Source of the DNA: Nitrospirae bacterium UBA4572
Lineage (GTDB): Bacteria; Nitrospirota; Leptospirillia; Leptospirillales; Leptospirillaceae
Length of the DNA: 11,656 bases
Direction of reading: 5' to 3'
Assembly: GCA_002387725.1 (NCBI GenBank)
Contig: DGKK01000023.1
Span: forward strand, 212-11,867
The translations under genes and the position numbers were made by a program. Positions 1 through 6,695 of the stretch are shown here, one piece after another (the first letter of the stretch is position 1; each line of letters opens with the position of its first letter). The notes under the pieces were generated by a model. It did no database searches and was not told the DNA's origin. It saw nothing but the letters and a program-made list of their open reading frames with translations.

Positions 1-213
1 AACCCCGTTGGGACCACCAACCAGTCTCGACCTTCAGGAGCCGCACTCGCCGAATCTCTTCGAATCCGGCGTTCGCTCCGGAAATATCCCTAAAGGAGTC
101 TGGGGCACCCGCAGCCAGCCTCTCCGGACATTTCCCTTCGACCCTTTGACAAACCTCAAGTGACCAACTTCCGTCATCATCAGGCCGATGGCCCTCATGC
201 GGGACTCTTTCCC
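1..213. other. Structured leader, no convincing gene
   Basis: No start-to-stop reading frame here looks like a real gene. One frame is open from the window edge to a TGA at 161-163 (about 53 codons). It could be the tail of an upstream gene, but I recognise nothing in it. The stretch contains a strong imperfect hairpin at 37-79: GGAGC (37-41) pairs with GCTCC (75-79), and CGCCG (48-52) pairs with CGGCG (67-71). The loop carries the hexamer CGAATC twice, at 51-56 and 61-66. A TTCGAATCC string resembles a tRNA T-loop, but the flanking bases do not pair as a T-arm should. It may be a structured 5' leader, a dispersed repeat or the end of an RNA gene; the sequence alone does not decide. Confidence 0.3.
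146..151 (+). promoter_or_regulatory. Candidate -35 hexamer for the HAD phosphatase gene
   Basis: A perfect TTGACA lies 63 bases upstream of the chosen ATG at 214. No good -10 hexamer is found 16-18 bases downstream (TTCCGT-like sequence only), so this is a weak call. If it is used, transcription would begin near 180. That would rule out the GTG at 160 as the start and leave ATG 214 with a short leader. Confidence 0.2.
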
Positions 214-888
214 ATGTCTTCTTCCCTCCCGACGATTCGGGCGATCCTCTACGATCTCGACGGAACGCTTGCCGACTCCTTCCTTCCCATCCGCGAATCC
301 TTCAACCACATGCTCAAGGCCTTTGGACACCGACGGGTTCTGACCCCCGAGGAGTCCCTCGAGCTCGTGGGCGGAGGGCTCGAAGAGTCCGTGGCCCGCC
401 TTCTCTCACCCGACGAGGTCTCCCGGGGAACCGCCGTCTTCCGGGCCCACTACGAATCGATCTATCTCGACACCACCCACCCCATGCCCGGAGCCGAAAA
501 CCTTCTTCGGGAGATCTCCCGTCGGGGCCTCGCCCAGGGGGTCGTGACCAACAAGCTTGGCACCTCGGCCCGGGCTCTCATCCGCCATTTTGGCTGGAAC
601 CACCTTCTTCCCCTTTGCCTGGGAGAGCATGATGGATTCTCCCTCAAGCCCTCTCCCGACATGATTCTTGCGGCCGCGGAGACGATGGGACTGGCCCCGC
701 GGGATATCCTCTTCGTCGGAGATTCTCCCTTCGACCGGGAGGCCGCACGACGGGCGGGCTGCCCGGCGGTGCTTCTGACGACGGGAACGCATCGGGAGAA
801 AGAGCTCGCTGCCCTTGATCCCCTGGCCGTGCTGGGAAGTCTGTCTGAACTAGGAGATTTTCTCAGGGAGTCTGGTAGGGTCCGGTAA
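214..888 (+). CDS. HAD-superfamily hydrolase, phosphoglycolate-phosphatase type
   Basis: This 224-residue protein has the full HAD motif set. Motif I is YDLDGTL with the nucleophile and acid Asp14 and Asp16. Motif II is VVTN with Thr112. Motif III is Lys145 in LKPSPD. Motif IV is VGDSPFDREAARRAG around residues 168-182. The helical cap after motif I (about residues 20-85) and the PMPG element before motif II fit the Gph/PGMB-like subfamily. Such enzymes are cytosolic Mg-dependent phosphatases; 2-phosphoglycolate is the typical substrate, but pyrophosphatase or other sugar-phosphate roles are equally possible. An upstream in-frame GTG at 160 would add 18 residues. I prefer ATG 214 because the added residues precede the usual family start and have no ribosome site, although 214 itself has only a weak GGGA. 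The 3' end overlaps the opposite-strand Slp gene by 26 bases. Confidence 0.85.
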   Translation: MSSSLPTIRAILYDLDGTLADSFLPIRESFNHMLKAFGHRRVLTPEESLELVGGGLEESVARLLSPDEVSRGTAVFRAHYESIYLDTTHPMPGAENLLREISRRGLAQGVVTNKLGTSARALIRHFGWNHLLPLCLGEHDGFSLKPSPDMILAAAETMGLAPRDILFVGDSPFDREAARRAGCPAVLLTTGTHREKELAALDPLAVLGSLSELGDFLRESGRVR

Positions 889-1486
889 AGCCCGGTGTCA
901 TGACGGGAAAGGGTGAGGTCTCGATCAGCTGGGTGGGAGGAAGCCACGTATGGAGATCCGCCACATCGACAGTCACAAATCGCCGGGTCACTCCCTCCGC
1001 CGTTCGAGACGGCCGCTTCATCCGGCGCACGGTGCCGGTGACCGTGATCCGAACCCCGTCGCGAAGGGCCGAAGGGTCCACGGGATAGGGAAAGACCAGC
1101 AGGAGATGGCCGGCAGAGGGATCCGGAGATTTCGGGCGCAGGATCCTGTCCAGAGGGGAAGGCGCGATCTCCACATAGGCCCGGGTTGTATGGTTCTCGA
1201 GGTGAACGACCTGACCGCCCACCACGACCTTCTGACCGGCCAGATCACGATGGTTTGAGAGGATCTGGGAATAATCCACCGTCATGTCGACCCCGGCGAG
1301 CTGATGCCTTGTGAAGGTCGGCGGATTGAAGATGTCGCAGCCCGAGAGGGACGACGACAGGAGAAGCCAAAGAAGAAGCGGCGCGAGAATCGCCTTCCTC
1401 CATCGGTCACGGAAGTCGGCAGACCGGGTCAAGAATGCCAACCCAGAGGACCGAGGGAACGAAGAGGGGCCCGAGACAATCCCCAC
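863..1486 (-). CDS. Slp-family outer-membrane lipoprotein
   Basis: The mature part resembles E. coli Slp, the starvation/stationary-phase and acid-responsive lipoprotein. Shared patterns are GQ-x-GG-VV, a basic-acidic IAPSPLD-x-RP stretch, a DP...RDG turn and a VTGTV beta strand. A lipoprotein signal is clear: basic DRWRK, a leucine-rich core, then the lipobox LSGC. The lipidated Cys is residue 50 from the GTG at 1486. The frame stays open to a TTG at 1570, but that extension is a low-complexity Ser/Thr stretch overlapping the upstream gene. A TTG at 1432 would give a more normal 31-residue signal peptide, so the start is uncertain. The GTG at 1486 lies 4 bases past the stop of the upstream small membrane gene, which suggests translational coupling. 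Slp's molecular function is not settled in the family; the role here is inferred by homology. Confidence 0.72.
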   Translation of the reverse strand: MGIVSGPSSFPRSSGLAFLTRSADFRDRWRKAILAPLLLWLLLSSSLSGCDIFNPPTFTRHQLAGVDMTVDYSQILSNHRDLAGQKVVVGGQVVHLENHTTRAYVEIAPSPLDRILRPKSPDPSAGHLLLVFPYPVDPSALRDGVRITVTGTVRRMKRPSRTAEGVTRRFVTVDVADLHTWLPPTQLIETSPFPVMTPGFTGPYQTP

Positions 1487-1490
1487 CGTC

Positions 1491-1718
1491 TCACTTTTTC
1501 CACCAGTCGAGATTTCCGGTAATGATGTACTTCCGGAAGAGGTCGAAAATGATGAATCCGAGGAAGCCAAACTCGAGTATGGTGAAGATCCGGAAAAAGA
1601 TCCCCAGGATCTTGGCCCGTCGCGGGGTAAACTCCAGGGAGGCGGGATCGGGCTCCGGTCCGGAAGCCGGAGTGGAAGAGTCGTTGGGGGAGGGATCTGT
1701 CGTCTTGTCCGAAACCAC
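1491..1718 (-). CDS. Small single-span membrane protein, unknown function
   Basis: A 75-residue protein starts at GTG 1718, fixed by an excellent AAGGAG 8 bases upstream. A longer frame to 1817 exists but would overlap the preceding gene and skip this ribosome site. The N-terminal third is polar and rich in Pro, Ser, Asp and Thr. A basic PRRAK then leads into one strongly hydrophobic, Phe/Ile-rich segment (about residues 37-61), followed by a short tail FRKYIITGNLDWWKK with aromatic and basic residues. It lies between two lipoprotein genes in the same direction: 47 bases after the large lipoprotein and 4 before the Slp gene. An accessory or anchoring role in the envelope is therefore plausible. 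I recognise no family. Orientation cannot be fixed with confidence, although the positive charges flank both ends. Confidence 0.7.
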   Translation of the reverse strand: MVSDKTTDPSPNDSSTPASGPEPDPASLEFTPRRAKILGIFFRIFTILEFGFLGFIIFDLFRKYIITGNLDWWKK

Positions 1719-1726
1719 GGGAGGAG

Positions 1727-1732
1727 CTCCTT
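1727..1732 (-). promoter_or_regulatory. Ribosome binding site that sets the small membrane protein start
   Basis: AAGGAG on the minus strand, 8 bases before GTG 1718, is the best Shine-Dalgarno match in this cluster. It argues for the 75-residue product over the longer 108-residue frame. Confidence 0.75.
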
Positions 1733-1765
1733 GAGATAGCCTGGAAGACGGGCGGGAACGGACGC

Positions 1766-2968
1766 TCAGTCCGGATCCGCCATGCCGAGCAGGTTCTGGT
1801 TGAGGGACCCGATCCACATTGTCCTCCGGTTCGGGTCCGGGAACATGACGAGATCGATCCGCCTCTTGTTGAAGGAGAAGGAAAAATCCACCTCTCCGGG
1901 AACTCCGAAGCGGGAGTTCTTTCCCTTGGTGAAGGGGACCTCCGTCTGAAAGTCCGGGACCAGGGACCCGGCCTCGTTGATTCGCCCGGAAAGGGAGGCC
2001 GTACGAGCCTCCGGATCGAAGGTCACGCGCCCCTCGAAGGCGAAGGGGCCATCCACAAGAAGACTTCCCGCCATCACTATCCGATAGGACTTCCCCGGGT
2101 AGAAGTAGAACGGCTGGGGATAGGGGAGAAAGACCCCGGCCCCCACCGTATGATGGGAATGGAGAACGAACATCCCCGTCGAGCTCTCTCCCTTTATTCT
2201 AAATTCCTGATCCTTGCCTTTCAACCAGAGGGTCGAGTCGATGGTCCCGTCAAGGCCCGGGGGGGAGACCCCCCTCAAGAGGTCTCTCCGTTGAAGAACG
2301 CCGTTGATCCGGGAGACAGGATGGTACAGCCGATAGGGTGTGGCAAAGGGAACCGGACCGGTGATGGAGAGGGTTTCGTTGAGCATCGTCCGGTAGGCAT
2401 TGAGAAGGACGAGACGGGGAACCCAGAAGGAGCGGGGCGGCGGAGAGAGGTTCAGAACCCAGAGAGCCGGTTCAAGGACCGAGGAGTCGTCGGAGGCCAC
2501 AAAGGCCGCTCGCCGGATACGGCAGGAGGCCAGGTCCCGGAACTCGACAAAACCCCGAACCTTTTTCTCAACCCAGTCGCCGCCCTTAAACTCTGAAATC
2601 CTGGCAGAGAGAGGGAGCACCACCGGTCCCTTCCGGGACAGGTCCATGCCGGAAGCCCAGCTTTTGTTGATTCTGACTTTCAGGACCGGGCGCCCCTTTT
2701 TTTGATCGGAGGGAACCTCCCCCCGGACATCGAGATAGCGCGGAGTGCATTCCACGGGCGTCATGACAAGGGGCCGATAGGATGAAGCGGCCATCATGGA
2801 GCTCCGGTAAAGGGTTCCCCGGTCGCTTACCACTTCGCCAGGCTGGGAAAGAGTGGAGCAGGAGGCCAGCCCCCAGAGCAACACACCTCCCAGACATCGT
2901 CCCCATCGCCCCTTCGCCCCTGAAGGTTCTCCCGACGGCTTCACCTGCCTTGAACCTGCCCTCTTCAT
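1766..2968 (-). CDS. Large predicted lipoprotein, unknown function
   Basis: The protein has about 400 residues and an N-terminal lipoprotein signal: a basic stretch (KGRWGR), a short hydrophobic core (LGGVLLWG) and the lipobox LASC, with the lipidated Cys at residue 37 from ATG 2968. The rest is beta-rich, with many alternating hydrophobic strands and Gly/Pro turns and no further membrane span. Two more Cys (in VECTP and LASCRI) might form a disulfide. I recognise no family. Starts are ambiguous: ATG 2983, ATG 2968, or GTG 2944, which has an AAGG just upstream and would give the most typical signal length. An extended -10 element overlaps ATG 2983, so I favour an inner start. It is the first gene of a probable leftward operon with the small membrane protein and the Slp lipoprotein. 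That suggests a shared outer-membrane or periplasmic role. Confidence 0.65.
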   Translation of the reverse strand: MKRAGSRQVKPSGEPSGAKGRWGRCLGGVLLWGLASCSTLSQPGEVVSDRGTLYRSSMMAASSYRPLVMTPVECTPRYLDVRGEVPSDQKKGRPVLKVRINKSWASGMDLSRKGPVVLPLSARISEFKGGDWVEKKVRGFVEFRDLASCRIRRAAFVASDDSSVLEPALWVLNLSPPPRSFWVPRLVLLNAYRTMLNETLSITGPVPFATPYRLYHPVSRINGVLQRRDLLRGVSPPGLDGTIDSTLWLKGKDQEFRIKGESSTGMFVLHSHHTVGAGVFLPYPQPFYFYPGKSYRIVMAGSLLVDGPFAFEGRVTFDPEARTASLSGRINEAGSLVPDFQTEVPFTKGKNSRFGVPGEVDFSFSFNKRRIDLVMFPDPNRRTMWIGSLNQNLLGMADPD

Positions 2969-2978
2969 TGTGTTAAAT

Positions 2979-2987
2979 ATCATACCA
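2979..2987 (-). promoter_or_regulatory. Candidate extended -10 promoter of the lipoprotein operon
   Basis: On the minus strand, TGG followed by TATGAT (TATGAT at 2984-2979) matches an extended -10 with one mismatch to TATAAT. It sits in a locally AT-rich patch within GC-rich DNA. No TTGACA-like -35 is present, as expected for extended -10 promoters. Transcription would start near 2972. The same AT-rich gap must also serve the divergent gene at 3144. Confidence 0.4.
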
Positions 2988-3129
2988 GTATTTTTTCATT
3001 CATTATCGAGTGAATCTGATCGGCCATCGGCCCCTGTCACCCGGGAGCGCACCGTCCATGCCTAGGCCAGGCCCAGACCATCCCCAGAAAAGGTCGCCGG
3101 TGAACCCGTCCAACACTTTCCATCGTCCC

Positions 3130-3134
3130 GGAGG
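3130..3134 (+). promoter_or_regulatory. Ribosome binding site for the small lipoprotein
   Basis: GGAGG lies 9 bases before ATG 3144. It supports that start over the later in-frame ATGs at 3177, 3189 and 3237, none of which has a comparable site. Confidence 0.6.
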
Positions 3135-3143
3135 CTCATCCCC

Positions 3144-3560
3144 ATGTCCATCGTGCCAGAGACACATCTACGACAGATGCTCCCCCAGATGACTGGCGGT
3201 CCCGTCGAGCGGATCCTTCGCCGGATCCGTCCATTCATGCTGATCGCAGCCGTCGGCGCCCTGGGCGCCTGTGCCCAGACCAACGCGCTTATCGGGAACC
3301 ATCAGAACGCCGCCTACAACTATCGGGCCTCCGCCCAATCCATGGAGAAGGCCGCCAAGAAAGAGGCCGACCTCCAGAACCACATTCTGGCCGCCAAACA
3401 ATATATCGACGCGGCTGGAACCCGTCTCTCCTCGGCCCAGGAATATCAGAAGATCGGCAATCCCGTCTGGGCCAAGAACATGTTCGACCGTTCCACCACC
3501 GACCTCAATACGGCCGCCAATGAAATCAAGGCCGCCCAGTCGCCGCTTCCCAACAACTAG
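3144..3560 (+). CDS. Small helical lipoprotein, unknown function
   Basis: The protein has 138 residues. A basic N-terminal region (RILRRIR) precedes a hydrophobic core and the lipobox LGAC, with the lipidated Cys at residue 43. The mature part (about 95 residues) is almost entirely Ala/Lys/Gln/Asn-rich amphipathic helix, with segments such as SMEKAAKKEADLQ and TAANEIKAAQ. It probably forms a helical hairpin or coiled coil. This resembles small Lpp- or DUF4398-like outer-membrane lipoproteins in general form, but I do not assign a family. The 42-residue pre-lipobox segment is long. The good GGAGG supports this start, but an inner start (3177 or 3189) is possible. The gene is divergent from the lipoprotein operon and converges on rnr, with 26 bases between stop codons. 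Confidence 0.7.
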   Translation: MSIVPETHLRQMLPQMTGGPVERILRRIRPFMLIAAVGALGACAQTNALIGNHQNAAYNYRASAQSMEKAAKKEADLQNHILAAKQYIDAAGTRLSSAQEYQKIGNPVWAKNMFDRSTTDLNTAANEIKAAQSPLPNN

Positions 3561-3569
3561 CCTTCGTCG

Positions 3570-3600
3570 GGGGAGGGCTCCCTCCCCTACTTCTCTCTTC
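3570..3600 (+). terminator. Candidate intrinsic terminator between the small lipoprotein and rnr
   Basis: GGGGAGG (3570-3576) and CCTCCCC (3581-3587) form a 7-bp GC stem with a 4-base loop. On the plus strand it is followed by pyrimidine-rich TACTTCTCTCTTC rather than a pure T-run. It lies 9 bases after the lipoprotein stop. The hairpin's last base is also the final base of the rnr stop codon on the other strand. Confidence 0.5.
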
Positions 3601-5866
3601 GGCCGGAACGCCGTCGTCCTGAGGGACGCTTCTCCTCGGAAAGCTGGCCGGCTTCTTCCTCAAGGACGAAGTCACACCTGAGACGCTGGAAATCCACCTT
3701 GGCCACCGTCACCCTCACCGCATCTCCGACGGAGAAGGTTCGTCCCGTCCGGCTGCCCCGGATCTGATGCCGGTCCTCCCGGTATTCATAGTAATCCCGC
3801 CCCAGCATGTGAATCGGAATCATTCCCTCGACAAAGAAGGGGGAGAGCTCCACGAAGAGCCCGAAGGACGCCACACCGGTGATTCGTCCATCGAAGCTCT
3901 CGCCCAGATGTTTCGAGATGAACCGGACCTTTTTGAAATCGATGGCCATTCTTTCGGCTTCCGTGGCCTTCCTCTCCCGCTCGGAACAATGCTGGGCCAC
4001 GGCCGAAAGGCTCCCGGGGAGGAGCGACTCCATCCCCGAGGAGGTGGCAAGATCGAGAAGGCGGTGGACGATAAGATCCGGATACCGCCGGATTGGAGAG
4101 GTAAAATGGGTATAGTCGGGAAAGGCCAGCCCAAAATGCCCCAGGGGAGAGGGGTCGTAACGGGCCTGCTTGAGGGATCGCAACACGGAATAGTGCACCG
4201 GATGCTCCAGGGGAGAGCCTTTCGTCTCCTCAAGAATCCGGGAAAGGTCCCGGGGGGTGACCACCTCGGGCTTTGTAAACGGCAGCCCGAGGGAGGCCAG
4301 AAAAGAGTAAAGGTTTTCGATCTTTTCCGGAGTGGGAGTCTCATGGGCACGAAAGAGTGCCGTTCCCAGACGCTCGCGCAGCCGCGTCGCCACCAGGGTG
4401 TTCGCCAGGAGCATGAACTCCTCGATCAGCTGATGGGACAGGTAACGGGGGGAGCGGAGGATGTCCACCGGCTCTCCCCGGAGATCCAGAACGATTTCCG
4501 GTTCCGGAAGATCGAAGTCGAGGCTCCCCTTGCCCATGCGCCGCTTGCGGAGAAGGGAGGCGACCCGCCACATCGTGTGAAGGCGGTTTTCGTAAGGGAG
4601 ATAGTCCGGCGAAGGCTCGCCGGTCAAGGCCCGATGGACCTCCGAATAGGTCATCCGCATCCGGCTCCGGATGACGGAGCGGTCCAGAGTCCAGGAAAGG
4701 ACCTGCCCCTCCCGGTCGATCCGGGCCGTCACCGAACGCGCCAGCCGATCGGTCTCCGGATTGAGGGAAAGGACCCCGTTGGAGAGGACCTCGGGAAACA
4801 TGGGAAGCACCCGGTCGGGGAAGTATACGCTGGTCGCCCGGGCGAATCCCTCCCGGTCGAGAGCCGAGCCGGGAAGGACATAGGCAGAGACATCGGCGAT
4901 ATGGATCCCGAGCGTCACCGTCCCGTCGTCCTCCTCCTCGATGGAGATCGCATCATCGAAATCCTTCGCGGTATCCCCGTCGATGGTGACGATTTCCAGA
5001 GAGCGGAAGTCCCGCCTCTCCTTGTCGGGGACGATGGGAACCTCTTGTGCCCGGCGGTGGGCCAGAGCCTCCACCTCCTCGGGGAAGGCCGTGGAAAAGC
5101 CGAAGGAGGCAATGACCAGGTCGGTGTCGATGGCGGGATCTCCGTCGGCCCCGAGAACGGTAAGGATCCGGCCGGCAGGTATGTTCGGAAGCTCTTCCGA
5201 CGAATGGGCGGCAGGATCGGAGAGGGGGGCGGGGTAAACCGTCACCTCAAGGATCACCACCGTCCCCTCCTCCGTTCCCGGAGGCGGTGCCTCAACGCGG
5301 AACAGGTGGCGGATCTTGGCCTCCTTGGGCTTCACGTACCAGCCTTCCGGCGTCCTATGGAGGAGTCCGGGGAAGGTCTTTCGTCCATGGGCCACAACCC
5401 CTACGATCACCCCTTCCCGGCGTCCCCGGGCATCTTCACCGGAAACGTGGCAGACCACCGTATCCCCGTCGATCGCCCCGGCGAGAGCGTGGGCCGGAAC
5501 GAACACATCCTTTTTTCCCTCGGGGTCGATGACAAAGCCGTACCCGTCCTTGTTCGCCTCGAGTCGACCCGTCAGCCGGGGAAGGCGATCGGGCAGGGCG
5601 AGACGGCTGTCGGGCAGGCGGACGACCTCATGAGACAAGACCAGTCGATCAATGGCTTCCTGGGCATCGGGACGTCGGGCCCGGTCCTTTTTCGAGAGAA
5701 GCCGTCGAAGAAGAATCTCTAGGGAGAGGATATGCTCGGGGGAGTCCGCCATGGTCTGGAGGATCCGGTCCCGCCAGGCCGAGGGGGAATCCGGAGGAGC
5801 CAGGGAGGGGGATTCTGATGTCGCGGACCCGGACCGTCTCCGGCGTCTTCGCTTTCTTTCGGGCAC
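3587..5866 (-). CDS. rnr: Ribonuclease R (3'-5' exoribonuclease)
   Basis: The protein has 759 residues; E. coli RNase R has 813. It degrades structured RNA processively from the 3' end and acts in rRNA and mRNA decay and tmRNA quality control. Domain order: a basic Arg-rich head (residues 4-11); a winged-helix-like region (about 35-85); cold-shock OB folds (about 97-250, with NKDGYGFV and KKDVFVP); the RNB catalytic core (about 284-610); an S1 domain (about 656-736, DGRITGVASFGLFVEL); and a basic tail. Catalytic metal-binding Asp residues are visible in IDGDTAKDFDDA (296-306), and the RNB signature YTHFTSPIRRYPDLIVHR spans 585-602. The gene starts at GTG 5866, with AGAGG 5 bases upstream. It appears to be a single-gene unit, convergent with the small lipoprotein. 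No odd residues were seen in the active site. Confidence 0.96.
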   Translation of the reverse strand: MPERKRRRRRRSGSATSESPSLAPPDSPSAWRDRILQTMADSPEHILSLEILLRRLLSKKDRARRPDAQEAIDRLVLSHEVVRLPDSRLALPDRLPRLTGRLEANKDGYGFVIDPEGKKDVFVPAHALAGAIDGDTVVCHVSGEDARGRREGVIVGVVAHGRKTFPGLLHRTPEGWYVKPKEAKIRHLFRVEAPPPGTEEGTVVILEVTVYPAPLSDPAAHSSEELPNIPAGRILTVLGADGDPAIDTDLVIASFGFSTAFPEEVEALAHRRAQEVPIVPDKERRDFRSLEIVTIDGDTAKDFDDAISIEEEDDGTVTLGIHIADVSAYVLPGSALDREGFARATSVYFPDRVLPMFPEVLSNGVLSLNPETDRLARSVTARIDREGQVLSWTLDRSVIRSRMRMTYSEVHRALTGEPSPDYLPYENRLHTMWRVASLLRKRRMGKGSLDFDLPEPEIVLDLRGEPVDILRSPRYLSHQLIEEFMLLANTLVATRLRERLGTALFRAHETPTPEKIENLYSFLASLGLPFTKPEVVTPRDLSRILEETKGSPLEHPVHYSVLRSLKQARYDPSPLGHFGLAFPDYTHFTSPIRRYPDLIVHRLLDLATSSGMESLLPGSLSAVAQHCSERERKATEAERMAIDFKKVRFISKHLGESFDGRITGVASFGLFVELSPFFVEGMIPIHMLGRDYYEYREDRHQIRGSRTGRTFSVGDAVRVTVAKVDFQRLRCDFVLEEEAGQLSEEKRPSGRRRSGRREK

Positions 5867-6213
5867 AAAAACCTCTTTTCCTATCCACTATCATTTCCGG
5901 AGAATCTCCGAAAATGCGACAACGCCTTGGGTTCCATTCTCACCGGATCATCGTATCACAGCGCCCTTTCGGTTCCTAGCAAACATTCGTCTCCAAGACA
6001 GAATCCCCCCATCAGCCGTCGGAATTTCGCCACAGGCAACGAACGGCGATCGAGCGAGCCGGAGGCCTCCGTCTCTTCTCCCTTTCGTCGGACGGCTGAC
6101 AAATCCTGACCGAAACGTCCACTGATGGGACAATGAGGGAAACGATGATGACAACACAGAGCGTTGGGGCTGGGGAAGAAGACTCTCGGGCGGGGATGTG
6201 CACAGAAAAAACA
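5867..6213. other. Intergenic stretch upstream of rnr, no gene seen
   Basis: No frame on either strand here shows a plausible start, codon use and protein. It holds the candidate rnr promoter near 5950. An imperfect inverted repeat at 5894-5914 is centred on CGGAGA-A-TCTCCG in the rnr leader. A 12-base perfect palindrome CGGAGGCCTCCG lies at 6060-6071, and a GGACG/CGTCC pair at 6090-6094 and 6116-6120. A small RNA cannot be excluded. Confidence 0.4.
5950..5958 (-). promoter_or_regulatory. Candidate extended -10 promoter for rnr
   Basis: On the minus strand, TGA plus TACGAT (TACGAT at 5955-5950) resembles an extended -10 element and would start transcription near 5943, giving a leader of about 77 bases. 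No convincing -35 is seen. The 5894-5914 inverted repeat would then lie within the transcribed leader. Confidence 0.25.
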
Positions 6214-6264
6214 GGAGAAAGAAACAAGGAAGGGGAGACCCCTCGATCCACGAGAAGCCTCCCC
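6214..6264 (-). terminator. Intrinsic terminator of the ABM-like gene
   Basis: On the minus strand, arms 6264-6251 and 6245-6232 form a stem of up to 14 pairs counting G-T wobbles (GGGGAG with CTCCCC, then CTTCTCG with CGAGGGG) around a 5-base loop. A T-rich run follows (TTCCTTGTTTCTTTC). On the plus strand the wobbles become A-C mismatches, so the structure is specific to leftward transcription. It begins about 22 bases after the stop at 6286. Confidence 0.75.
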
Positions 6265-6285
6265 CTGCGGATGAATGAATGGGGC

Positions 6286-6567
6286 TCAAACCACCTGATA
6301 GATTCTGACGTCCGGTGCTGCCTCGAGGAAGGGCTTGAGGGCAACAACCACATCCTTGTTGAATAGATCGCTGTTCAAGTAATTCTTCGCATTCTCGACA
6401 GAGTCGAAGCCATGAAGAACCTGAACATCCTCGTCGCGGACCAGAAGCTCCTTTGACTTGGCTCCGGGGATCGTCGAGAGAAAGGGCTGCTTGAATTTGG
6501 TGTACACGCCTGCGGCCGATGGACGGTTCTTGTCCTGGATTTTCAGGGTAATTTCGAGATAGGTCAT
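6286..6567 (-). CDS. Antibiotic-biosynthesis-monooxygenase-like (ABM) alpha+beta barrel protein
   Basis: The protein has 93 residues, the normal length for one dimeric alpha+beta ferredoxin-like barrel. Beta strand 1 is YLEITLKI, a helix (about 17-30) leads to the IPGAKSKELLVRDEDVQVLHGF strands, then a helix SVENAKNYLNS, a LKPFLEAAP helix-turn, and a last strand VRIYQVV. ABM-fold proteins include cofactor-free quinol oxygenases and many proteins with no known activity. No catalytic assignment is safe here, so the function is inferred from fold only. ATG 6567 is chosen because AAGGAGG lies 4 bases upstream; the frame continues to 6651, but those residues look like untranslated leader. It is divergent from a LysR regulator that probably controls it, and a strong terminator follows. 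Confidence 0.75.
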   Translation of the reverse strand: MTYLEITLKIQDKNRPSAAGVYTKFKQPFLSTIPGAKSKELLVRDEDVQVLHGFDSVENAKNYLNSDLFNKDVVVALKPFLEAAPDVRIYQVV

Positions 6568-6571
6568 CGTT

Positions 6572-6578
6572 CCTCCTT
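6572..6578 (-). promoter_or_regulatory. Ribosome binding site of the ABM-like gene
   Basis: AAGGAGG sits 4 bases before ATG 6567 and fixes that start over the upstream in-frame ATGs. Part of it can pair with CCTT or TCTCC just upstream, so the site may be partly masked in the mRNA. Confidence 0.8.
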
Positions 6579-6620
6579 GGAGAAGGGAGACTTTCCCCTC
6601 TAATTGGGGTGAATCGGATT

Positions 6621-6653
6621 GCATGAAGGATCTCGGCTTGCTGGCCTTCATGC
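6621..6653. repeat. Perfect 9-bp inverted repeat in the divergent control region
   Basis: GCATGAAGG (6621-6629) and CCTTCATGC (6645-6653) are perfect inverted arms with a 15-base spacer. It lies in the leader or promoter zone of the ABM-like gene. It could be an operator or an mRNA hairpin; no T-run follows on either strand, so a terminator is unlikely. Confidence 0.55.
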
Positions 6654-6695
6654 CCTGTTGAACCGATCGTACCAGATTCCTTTTTTATTTAGAAA

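Noticed and set aside
48..79. A tRNA-like T-loop string (TTCGAATCC)
   Set aside because: The flanking five bases do not pair as a T-stem, and no acceptor or anticodon arm can be built around it on either strand.
34..330. A 98-codon minus-strand frame at the left edge
   Set aside because: It is antisense to the start of the HAD phosphatase, has no ribosome site and shows no protein family features.
3767..5722. A 651-codon open frame on the plus strand
   Set aside because: It lies fully antisense to rnr, which has all RNase R motifs. Long antisense frames are common in GC-rich genes, and its protein has a low-complexity Gly/Arg/Asp/Pro make-up.
6060..6071. A 12-base perfect palindrome CGGAGGCCTCCG
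   Set aside because: It is isolated, with no promoter or repeat partner nearby. In GC-rich DNA this can occur by chance.
6133..6366. A 77-codon plus-strand frame
   Set aside because: It crosses the ABM terminator and runs antisense into that gene, with no ribosome site or plausible protein.
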